A stretch of DNA of 50,790 bases, from contig JBCCEV010000003.1 of the NCBI GenBank assembly GCA_039030125.1, positions 1-50,790 on the forward strand, given 5' to 3'. A program made the translations under genes and the position numbers. Shown here in pieces: positions 1 through 6,739 of the stretch. A model generated the notes under the pieces. It was not told where the DNA came from. It made no database searches and was given only the letters and a program-made list of their open reading frames with translations. Source of the DNA: JBCCEV01 sp039030125 (GTDB lineage Bacteria; Pseudomonadota; Gammaproteobacteria; Ga0077536). Every line of letters begins with the position of its first letter. Within the stretch, counting starts at the first letter, position 1.

Positions 1-290
1 CGAACATGATGGCGGTGGCTCCGCTGTTCGAGCCGGTAAAGATGATGCAGGGCGGTGCAGGCTGGTGGCCGGCGGAGTTGGGAGTAGGTGGGCCCCAGCA
101 TCTCGACAAAGATGCGGCGCTCGCTGGAAATCGCGAACGTTGCCGAAACGCCATCAACCAGTTTGAGCGGTTCGTCGTCTTCCAGTTCGCGATAAATGAG
201 TACCGTGCTGCCGGGTGGCTGCGTGTCGATGAAAAGCTCGACGATATGTCCGTGCGGTGGCACCTGATGCGACAGGTCGTGTTCGATCAT
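1..290 (-). CDS. Unidentified protein, 5' part only (cut by window edge)
   Basis: The frame opens at ATG 290, starts MIEHDLSHQVPPHGHIVEL and stays open for about 96 codons to the left edge, so the C-terminus is missing. It is the last visible gene of the nitrile hydratase cluster, 59 bp after the truncated haemoglobin. No family is recognised with confidence. The pattern of a short beta strand, an acidic turn and another strand loosely recalls the N-terminus of B-family DNA polymerases, but this cannot be confirmed. Near the edge a second frame also reads plausibly (it ends IIFTGSNSGATAIMF), so a frameshift cannot be excluded. There is no clear Shine-Dalgarno; the AT-rich stretch just upstream (around 315-335) could hold a promoter. 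Confidence 0.5.
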   Translation of the reverse strand, partial: MIEHDLSHQVPPHGHIVELFIDTQPPGSTVLIYRELEDDEPLKLVDGVSATFAISSERRIFVEMLGPTYSQLRRPPACTALHHLYRLEQRSHRHHV

Positions 291-349
291 CCATGTTCTC
301 TTGATGCTTCCCTACGTAATAATAATAGCAGTAGTTCGACAATAAGTGG

Positions 350-796
350 CTAAAGCTGATCTGATTCTGCCGCGCTGTCCGCCATTGCTTGACTGCGCTT
401 AACGATTGCGTTGGCCGGTACCGATAATTGCTCGACTAGATAAGTTCGAAAGGCTTTATCGTCGATACACTCATCGATAGCTTGCGCCATGCAGCTTAGC
501 CATTGATCTCGCTCTGGCAGTCCAACGGTCAGGTGTTGGTGGGCCCGGGGGATATTCAGGGAGCCGTATTTCGCTTGATAGTTACGCGGTCCCCCCAACC
601 AACCACAGAGAAAAACCGCGAGCTTATCGCGGGACATCGTCCGATCAGGCGGGTGCATCTCCCAGATTGTTCTAAATCTTGGATCGGCTTCCATCAGGTC
701 ATAAAAGGTGTCAACCAATGCCCGGATCCCACGCTCACCGCCGGCGGCTTTAAAGGACGCATCACCAACACCAAACTTAGCGGGATCCGTTGTCAT
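350..796 (-). CDS. Group II truncated haemoglobin (trHbO-like)
   Basis: A 148-residue haem protein of the truncated (2-on-2) globin family, which binds O2 or NO and can act in NO detoxification, peroxidase-like chemistry or O2 delivery. Visible hallmarks are a B10 tyrosine (Y32 in DTFYDLM), a proximal histidine in the F helix (H88 in AHQHL) and the G8 tryptophan (W99 in ERDQWLSCM), the residue set typical of group II. The start overlaps the stop of the upstream DUF1971 gene by 4 bp (ATGA), so the two are translationally coupled. A haemoglobin at the end of a nitrile hydratase operon is unusual. A role in supplying O2 for, or shielding from NO, the oxidised-cysteine metal centre of the hydratase is inference only. 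Confidence 0.88.
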   Translation of the reverse strand: MTTDPAKFGVGDASFKAAGGERGIRALVDTFYDLMEADPRFRTIWEMHPPDRTMSRDKLAVFLCGWLGGPRNYQAKYGSLNIPRAHQHLTVGLPERDQWLSCMAQAIDECIDDKAFRTYLVEQLSVPANAIVKRSQAMADSAAESDQL

Positions 797-1074
797 CGAA
801 AGAATTCAACGGCGAAAGTGACCGGACCGGTGACCCTGACATGATGTTTTGCGGCCGGCAGGATATGAATGCTCCTTTGGGGGCTTGCTACCAGCGTTCT
901 TTCTTGACCGGCTTCGGTGACAACGAATTCAATCTCACCGTGGCTAACGACTAATTTCCCCCAAACCCCAGCGGCCGTTTGATGATCTTTCAGCAGGCCT
1001 TTGGGGACCGTTTCCTCAGTAAAGGCGGGGGTTGTCTTGTAACGCGTGAGACCATCTGGAAGCTGCTCGATCAC
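793..1074 (-). CDS. DUF1971 (TehB N-terminal-like) small cupin-type protein
   Basis: A 93-residue protein beginning VIEQLPDGLTRYKTTPAFTE. The arrangement of TVPKGLLKDHQTAAGVWGKL, a short strand, and VRVTGPVTFAVEFF matches the DUF1971 family, a compact beta domain also found at the N-terminus of some TehB tellurite-resistance proteins. The biochemical role of the family is not established. The start is GTG at 1074, preceded by AGAGG at a suitable distance. It lies 79 bp after the nitrile hydratase accessory gene and overlaps the truncated haemoglobin start by 4 bp. Conserved histidines (H31, H45, H71) could bind a metal or small ligand, but that is speculation. Confidence 0.8.
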   Translation of the reverse strand: MIEQLPDGLTRYKTTPAFTEETVPKGLLKDHQTAAGVWGKLVVSHGEIEFVVTEAGQERTLVASPQRSIHILPAAKHHVRVTGPVTFAVEFFR

Positions 1075-1153
1075 GAGTCAAACCTCTACAGATAGCTCAC
1101 TATGGATGTGTTGCAGCATGCCGCTCGTGTGGGTGAGCGGTGTGGCGAATGTC

Positions 1154-1483
1154 TCAAGCGTTCTGCGCGGCTTCTAAATCCGCTTTTCGAGCGCGTACTT
1201 CTTCAACGTCGCACACGTTGCTATCGGCAAGAATTTTCTCCGCGGCGCTAAGCCAGTAGAGATAGTAATCTTCGCCGGTGTCGCTAGCGCCCGCAGCTTT
1301 GATCTCTTTGGCAATATAGTCGGCCCAGTCCGGCCATGTGAAATGGCCTTCTTGATGCAGGTGCACCACGATCCCAAACGCGCGCGCCTCCCACGGTTCG
1401 CGAAACACAATGTCATGGTCATCATCGAGAGGCAGGCGCGAGATCTCGTCGAGCGAGGGTAGATTTGAACGCTCGGTAGTCAC
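1154..1483 (-). CDS. Nitrile hydratase accessory (activator) protein
   Basis: A 109-residue protein of the nitrile hydratase accessory family, which resembles the beta-subunit N-terminal domain and helps cobalt insertion or cysteine oxidation in the alpha subunit. Visible family features are PRLPLDDD-like and FREPWEARAFGIVVHLHQ segments, then FTWPDWADYIAKEI and YYLYWLSAAEKILAD. The start chosen is GTG 1483, whose first base is the last base of the beta-subunit stop (TAGTG), a 1-bp overlap. A longer in-frame ATG at 1567 would lie deep inside the beta gene and adds residues with no family likeness. The gene order alpha, beta, accessory is the usual one for cobalt-type enzymes. Confidence 0.88.
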   Translation of the reverse strand: MTTERSNLPSLDEISRLPLDDDHDIVFREPWEARAFGIVVHLHQEGHFTWPDWADYIAKEIKAAGASDTGEDYYLYWLSAAEKILADSNVCDVEEVRARKADLEAAQNA

Positions 1484-2154
1484 TAATCGTCGTCCCGCGC
1501 GGACACCAAATAGTCGTCCCAGAGATCGACGAAGATAGAGTCGTTGGCCGAAGCGCCCGCGCCCCAAACTTCCTGCGCGCTGAAATAAACGCTGTAGCAG
1601 TGCTGTGGTTTCTCGCCCTTGCCGTGCGCGCTGCTATCTGGAAAAACGAACACCCCGTGGTCCTTGTCGATGCAGCCGAGCTTATCGCGAACATATCGCG
1701 GCAGGCGCGTGTGACCCGAAGGGTTAATGTTCTTAACGATCACCATGTCGCCTTCTTTGAACTTCGGCTTCGCGTCGATATCAATGCGGGCGCTGGCGCC
1801 ATGAGAAACGATTTTCGGCACGGCTTCGGGCGCCAAGGCGGGTTCAATTTTCTCCGCGTTCGGATCGGCCTTGCCGGTGCTGAGTTCATCAGCGCTAATC
1901 AAACCGTTTGCCACCAAGACCGTTTCGAAAGCGTGAAGCCAGTGTTCGTAATAGGAACTGTCCAGATACTCCAATGCCCCCATGCGCTCGATAGCATGAC
2001 GAAATTCATCGAGGTTGTAGCCACCGGCGGCAAACGTGGTGGGAAACATCCCCATTACGCGCTTTTCCCAATCGTGATGGAACACCGGCTCGTTCTTTTC
2101 AATTTCCAGCGGGCCCATGCCTTCCATGCCGCCCATATCGTGAATACCGTTCAA
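1483..2154 (-). CDS. nthB: Nitrile hydratase subunit beta
   Basis: The non-catalytic but essential partner of the alpha subunit; the heterodimer hydrates nitriles to amides in the cytoplasm. The 223-residue protein starts MNGIHDMGGMEGMG, the family's conserved N-terminus, which places the start at a rare TTG codon at 2154 with an AGG about 9 bp upstream. The C-terminal domain shows FKEGDMVIVKNINPSGHTRL, PRYVRDKLGCI and YSVYFSAQEVWG, the SH3-like barrel that packs against the active site. The middle part (about residues 95-120, rich in Ala, Pro and Glu) is a variable linker. It lies 23 bp after the alpha gene and overlaps the accessory gene by 1 bp. Confidence 0.95.
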   Translation of the reverse strand: MNGIHDMGGMEGMGPLEIEKNEPVFHHDWEKRVMGMFPTTFAAGGYNLDEFRHAIERMGALEYLDSSYYEHWLHAFETVLVANGLISADELSTGKADPNAEKIEPALAPEAVPKIVSHGASARIDIDAKPKFKEGDMVIVKNINPSGHTRLPRYVRDKLGCIDKDHGVFVFPDSSAHGKGEKPQHCYSVYFSAQEVWGAGASANDSIFVDLWDDYLVSARDDD

Positions 2155-2177
2155 CGTTTTAAACCTCAGTATTGACC

Positions 2178-2795
2178 TTAGCTTGGCGAAAGCGCTTCGG
2201 TCACGCCAATCATTGAATCACGAGTCACCAACTCGGCAAGTTCTTCCTCGCTCATGCTCGCGGTGCCTTCGGGACGCTTGGGCAGCACCATGTATCGCAG
2301 CTCCGCGGTCGAATCCCAAACCCGAACCTCGACCTCCTTCGGGAGTTTTGTCCCGAATTCCTTCAGCACACCGCGCGGATCTTTAACCACGCGAGAACGA
2401 TAGGGGGCGGCTTTGTACCACACTGGGGGCAGGCCCAGTGTTGGCCATGGATAGCACGAGCAGAGTGTGCACACGATGACGTTATGGACTTCGTCGGTAT
2501 TTTCCAGTACCACCATGTCTTCGCCTTGGATCCCCGAATAGCCCAGTTCAGAGATGGCGGCGGTGCCGTCTTCCAGCAGCCGTTGTTTGTAATCCGGGTC
2601 GCTCCATGCCTTAGCAACGACTTGCGCACCGTTGCGTGGGCCGACTTTGTTTTCGTAAGTATCAACCAGGGCATCGATCGCAGCGGGGTCGATAATCCCT
2701 TTCTCGGTTAATAGGGTTTCCAGCGCTTTAACGCGCAATTCCGGATCCGTGAGTTTCCGGTTATGCGGATGCGCGTGATCGTGGGTGTCGCTCAT
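2178..2795 (-). CDS. nthA: Nitrile hydratase subunit alpha, cobalt type
   Basis: The catalytic subunit, carrying a non-corrin metal bound by three cysteines, two of which are oxidised to sulfinic and sulfenic acid in characterised enzymes. The claw motif is VCTLCSC (C109, C112, C114). Thr in the third position of this motif marks the cobalt type, whereas iron enzymes have VCSLCSC. The following YPWPTLGLPPVWYKAAPYRSR is also typical. The 205 residues match the family length. The N-terminus (MSDTHDHAHPHNRK) carries four histidines within eleven residues, which may help metal capture (inference). GGAGG precedes the ATG. It sits 14 bp after the amidase gene, so amide formed here can be hydrolysed by a co-transcribed enzyme. 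Confidence 0.96.
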   Translation of the reverse strand: MSDTHDHAHPHNRKLTDPELRVKALETLLTEKGIIDPAAIDALVDTYENKVGPRNGAQVVAKAWSDPDYKQRLLEDGTAAISELGYSGIQGEDMVVLENTDEVHNVIVCTLCSCYPWPTLGLPPVWYKAAPYRSRVVKDPRGVLKEFGTKLPKEVEVRVWDSTAELRYMVLPKRPEGTASMSEEELAELVTRDSMIGVTEALSPS

Positions 2796-2809
2796 GGGAC
2801 CTCCGCAAA

Positions 2810-4330
2810 TTAGGTGTTTTTCCAGTCATATTTCTGTTCAAACGCATAGGCGGCATTCAGGATTTTCGCCTCTTCATAATGCTTGCCAATGAGCATCATA
2901 CCGATTGGCAAGCCCTCTGACATCGCGCAGGGCAGCGTCATCGCGGGATGACCGGTGGCGTCAAAAGGCGCGGTGTTGGGGAGCATCTCAAGGGCCCTGG
3001 CAACATACTCTTCGCGTGAGCAATTGGGATCTGGGATCTTGGTGGCCTTGAGCGGTAGCGTTGGCATAACTAACAGATCGTACGCCTCAAGCGCCGCATC
3101 GTAAGTCGCACGCAATTTACGAGACAGATTTTGTGCTTTTGAGTAGTACCGCCCGTTATAGGCGTTTTGCATATATTCAGCCACCAGGATCACAAGTTTC
3201 GTCGTCTCTGAAAGATCGTTTGCTCGTGTCAGGCGCCCGCCAGCGAAGGCATCGAGCAGGCTGGTATTGTACTCACCGCGCCAATTCGTACCCATGCTGT
3301 TGCCGTTGAGCATAACCTGCAAGGCACCTTCGAAAGCGATCGGGCTCCAAATCGCCGTACCATCGAGATGCATCGGAATGGAGATCGATTCGACTTCGGC
3401 GCCAAGCTTCCCGTAACTTTTGGCGGCTTTCTTGACGGCCTGATCGACATCTTTTTCCGAGAGTCCGGCCCAGCCGAAGCCCTCTTTGACGATCCCTATT
3501 TTCAAACCTTTAACATCACCGCTAAGCATCTTCGTGTAGGCCTGGGTTTTGACGCTGTATTGGCGGGGATCGAGCCCATCCTCGCCAGCGATCACCTCCA
3601 ACAGAAGCGCGCAATCGGTGACGTTTTGGGTCATGGGGCCAAGATGATCGATCGTGAGCTCAATTGGGAAGGCGCCGGTATAGGGCACCAGACCGTGCGT
3701 TGGCTTCAAACCATAGATGCCGCACCAGCTCGCCGGCATGCGCACCGAACCCCCTTGATCGCCACCGATCGCCATATCGACTTCACCCGCTGCAACGAGC
3801 GCCCCGCAACCTGCCGATGAGCCACCGGTCGTGTGTTCCGGGTTGTGTGGATTGCGCACTGGACCGGTGGCGTTGGTATGACTGCCGCCAGAGAAACATA
3901 AGTTCTCGCAAACCGCCTTGCCAACCACTTCCGCACCGGCGTCCAGGACCCGCTCAACCACGGTCGCGTCAACGTCAGGCACATAGCCTTCGAGTACGCC
4001 GCAGCCGTTCATCATGGGCACGCCGGCAACGCAGACGTTGTCTTTAATGACGACTGTCTTGCCTTTGAGCTTGCCTCGGCTCGCGCCTTTGATCGAACTT
4101 TTGTAGTACCAGGCACCGAGTGGATTTTCATCGGGCTCGGGCCGGTAACCAATACTGCGCGCATAGCGTACCGGTCGTTTAGGTTCCACCAGCTCATCGA
4201 CCCGCCGGTAAGAGTCGAGTGCGCCATCAATGAGCCCCAGAAAGGAGGCCATGTCTTCGTCGGTCAAATCGAGCCCGTGCTGGGCGGCGATGAGTTCTAG
4301 GTCTTCTGGCGTCGGGTTATTGACCGGCAT
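2810..4330 (-). CDS. Amidase (amidase signature family, nitrile pathway type)
   Basis: A 506-residue hydrolase that converts amides to carboxylate plus ammonia through a Ser-cisSer-Lys triad. Visible elements are the lysine in VVIKDNVCVAG (K96), the first serine in HTTGGSSAGCG (S171) and the nucleophile in GGDQGGSVRMPASWCG (S195). From memory, these are the same positions as in the Rhodococcus amidase that partners nitrile hydratase, and the GDQGGS form of the signature is typical of that subgroup rather than of GatA. AGGAGA precedes ATG 4330. The gene is 118 bp downstream of the HyuB-like gene and 14 bp upstream of nitrile hydratase alpha, giving a nitrile-amide-acid pathway. The natural substrate is not visible from sequence. 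Confidence 0.93.
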   Translation of the reverse strand: MPVNNPTPEDLELIAAQHGLDLTDEDMASFLGLIDGALDSYRRVDELVEPKRPVRYARSIGYRPEPDENPLGAWYYKSSIKGASRGKLKGKTVVIKDNVCVAGVPMMNGCGVLEGYVPDVDATVVERVLDAGAEVVGKAVCENLCFSGGSHTNATGPVRNPHNPEHTTGGSSAGCGALVAAGEVDMAIGGDQGGSVRMPASWCGIYGLKPTHGLVPYTGAFPIELTIDHLGPMTQNVTDCALLLEVIAGEDGLDPRQYSVKTQAYTKMLSGDVKGLKIGIVKEGFGWAGLSEKDVDQAVKKAAKSYGKLGAEVESISIPMHLDGTAIWSPIAFEGALQVMLNGNSMGTNWRGEYNTSLLDAFAGGRLTRANDLSETTKLVILVAEYMQNAYNGRYYSKAQNLSRKLRATYDAALEAYDLLVMPTLPLKATKIPDPNCSREEYVARALEMLPNTAPFDATGHPAMTLPCAMSEGLPIGMMLIGKHYEEAKILNAAYAFEQKYDWKNT

Positions 4331-4448
4331 GGGTGTCTCCTGGGTTATTGCGGATCAATTTACACGCTCGAAAGCCCCGGATAAACCACGCGTCGCACGG
4401 GGGGATTTGGTTTTGTCCCCGCCCTAGGACTCAGTTCGGTTTGCGAGC

Positions 4449-6728
4449 TTAGGGCAGGCTCCGCAGGTCATGTAAAACAGGATCGCTTTTGACTGCGATT
4501 TCATTGTCGATGAGTGTGCCGCAACCCGGGCAAAAGAATTGCCGGAACTCGACGGCGTCGTCGATATACTTTTCTGGATCGCCAATTAAAGGGTTCGAAG
4601 CGGCGACAGCGCGGTCTTCGCGCACGCAGGCATCTTTGTAGTTTCCACTCGATTCACCAAGGACGGTTGAACACTTCTCGCAGGTCCAATAGCTAGTGCC
4701 ATTTTCTTTGCGTACGTTGATGCCGCTCTGCGCTTCATAGATTAGCTCGCCGCCGCTTTGTTTAAGATCGGATGCCGGTTTCGTGCGCGCTTTGCGCACC
4801 GCGGCGCGATGGGTCTGGGTAGCGCCGGGATCGACGCGTCCACCACTGCTCAAAACGGCGCCGTAAATTTCATGCGCTGCGTCCTCGCTGATTGCGTAGT
4901 TTTCTAGATCGCTATCGATATCCAGTGGGTCACGATCAAAGGGATCGCCAAAACCACCGCCGCCGGTCCACCGCACCGCGTAAACGTCGCTCGGGTGTTG
5001 CTCAAAGTTCTGTTCGCGCAATTCCAAGTGCGTGTCCGTGCCCACGACTTCACTGGCGTCCTCGGGCATTTCGCTGCGTTCGATGCGGGCCATGATGTCG
5101 CTGTCGCGAACGAAGGTGTACGCGTTAGTGGTGGACGGGTAGCCACCCATCATGCCCGATGAGGTCGGGGTGGCGTTGCCGGAGGACAAGGTATCTTGCG
5201 TGATGTATTCGGTGTTGTGCGGAATAAAGCAACTCTCCGCACTCAAACCCCCACGGTATTTACCCGCGCCGCCAGAGTCAGCAAGCTCTTTGCGATAGAG
5301 AAACAAGACCGGGAAACTCTGCTCGGTATGTTCGACGTTCGGTAACTGGCAAATCGGTGTGCGTGATTGGCCGCCGGTGTTAATGCCGTCGGCTTTCGCG
5401 AAGGCGCCAATGGCGCCGCCGATCGGATCAACGAGCAAGTAACCGTATTTTTCGCCCCATTGATCGGTGCCGCGAAAAATCGTGGCTGGCCACTGACTTG
5501 TCCCCCCAATGCACATGATGTCGCGACGAAGTTCATCGTCGGGATAGATGAGCTTGGAGATCACGTTGTAGGCGGGGTAGAGCGAAATTTCCATGGATTG
5601 AATTGGCGCGGTCGATACCGACGCTGGAAAATCGGCGCAGTTGAATGTCCCTGGCGTAGGGTCGAATTCAATATGGCGCAGGGCGCCGCCCACGGCGAAA
5701 TACTGGTCCCAACACAAAAGCTCATTGATCGCGACCATGATGGAGCCCCGCCAGCCTGAATAGGTCGCGTTCATCGCGCCGTCTTGCGGCGCCGTCCCGT
5801 CGTTGGTGAATAGAAGTTTATTGCCTTCTTTGCGCAAACCGATCATCACGCGATGGGTGCGGCGGTCGCCGGGGCGGCAGGCTTCGATATAGGTGCGATC
5901 AAACCACTCGCCATCCGGCAGCCGCGCCATCTTATCGAGAAAAGATTTCTCGGAATTGTCGACGATCTGTTTCATCACGCCCTTAACGGTTGCCGGGCCG
6001 TACCGTTTGATCAACTCGATAACCCGATCGCGCGCGGTGGTGTTGCCTGCTAATTGCGCGCGAAAATCGAGTGCTACCAGCTCGGGTTTGCGCGAGCAGC
6101 GCAAGTAAACCGCTTCGATGTCCTTGCGGACTTCGTAGTTCTCGACGATCTTGAGTGGCGGCAACAAGATCCCCTCATCAAAGGCCGACTCCGCTGACGG
6201 GCAAAAGCTGCCCGGCGTAATGCCGCCAATGTCGTACTGATGCAGGCAATTGGTGACCCAACAAAAAAGCTCGCCTTCCCAGAAAATCGGACACAGCAGC
6301 ATCACGTCCTGTTGATGTGCGGCCCCCACCCAGGGATCGTTGGCGATGAACATATCGCCCTCGGTGATCCCGGGGTTATCGCTGCGGTTTTCCAGCGTCC
6401 ATTTCACCTGGGTGTCAGTCACGCCGGACATGTATTGCATGTAGGGCCCGAAATAAACGAACTCCGCGTCTTCGGTGAGGATCGATGGGTTCAAATCCAA
6501 CGCGTACATGGCTACCGGTGAGCCCGACAGGCGTTGAATTGTGGCGCCATGCTCTTCATTGATCTGCCATAGATTGTGGCGCACCACCTCGTAGGTCACC
6601 GGATCGATTTCGCGATCCCAGGTTTGATGAAGCTTGAGCTTGGGCGAAATATTTAAGGTTTCCCCTGGCACGTAAGGATGATTCACACCGTCAAAATTGA
6701 CGCCGGTCGTTTGACTAATACGGGTCAT
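4449..6728 (-). CDS. HyuB / acetone carboxylase-type subunit with fused C-terminal Cys ribbon
   Basis: A 759-residue member of the hydantoinase B / 5-oxoprolinase C-terminal / acetone carboxylase alpha family. Known members, with a HyuA partner, use ATP to open hydantoin-like rings or to carboxylate ketones. Typical segments are ANDPWVGAAHQQDV, PGSFCPSAES, NATYSGWRGS and YRGGLSAES. After the family domain the protein continues into a tail with CEKC (C683, C686) and CPGC (C733, C736) about 47 residues apart. This resembles the small zinc-binding gamma-type subunit of acetone and acetophenone carboxylases, here apparently fused in frame. AAGGAG precedes ATG 6728, and the gene lies 11 bp after its HyuA partner. 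Carboxylase versus hydantoinase activity cannot be decided from sequence alone. Confidence 0.88.
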   Translation of the reverse strand: MTRISQTTGVNFDGVNHPYVPGETLNISPKLKLHQTWDREIDPVTYEVVRHNLWQINEEHGATIQRLSGSPVAMYALDLNPSILTEDAEFVYFGPYMQYMSGVTDTQVKWTLENRSDNPGITEGDMFIANDPWVGAAHQQDVMLLCPIFWEGELFCWVTNCLHQYDIGGITPGSFCPSAESAFDEGILLPPLKIVENYEVRKDIEAVYLRCSRKPELVALDFRAQLAGNTTARDRVIELIKRYGPATVKGVMKQIVDNSEKSFLDKMARLPDGEWFDRTYIEACRPGDRRTHRVMIGLRKEGNKLLFTNDGTAPQDGAMNATYSGWRGSIMVAINELLCWDQYFAVGGALRHIEFDPTPGTFNCADFPASVSTAPIQSMEISLYPAYNVISKLIYPDDELRRDIMCIGGTSQWPATIFRGTDQWGEKYGYLLVDPIGGAIGAFAKADGINTGGQSRTPICQLPNVEHTEQSFPVLFLYRKELADSGGAGKYRGGLSAESCFIPHNTEYITQDTLSSGNATPTSSGMMGGYPSTTNAYTFVRDSDIMARIERSEMPEDASEVVGTDTHLELREQNFEQHPSDVYAVRWTGGGGFGDPFDRDPLDIDSDLENYAISEDAAHEIYGAVLSSGGRVDPGATQTHRAAVRKARTKPASDLKQSGGELIYEAQSGINVRKENGTSYWTCEKCSTVLGESSGNYKDACVREDRAVAASNPLIGDPEKYIDDAVEFRQFFCPGCGTLIDNEIAVKSDPVLHDLRSLP

Positions 6729-6739
6729 GACAATACTCC

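Noticed and set aside
6..353. Plus-strand open frame of 115 codons at the left edge
   Set aside because: It is antisense to a minus-strand frame in line with the nitrile hydratase cluster; no family-like features and no ribosome site.
3664..4047. Arg-rich plus-strand frame
   Set aside because: Antisense to the amidase active-site region; composition is typical of an out-of-frame shadow in GC-rich DNA.
4331..4448. Possible hairpin or promoter between HyuB-like and amidase genes
   Set aside because: A GGGGA/TCCCC stem and a weak TTTATC-17-TAAATT are visible, but neither is good enough to list as a feature.
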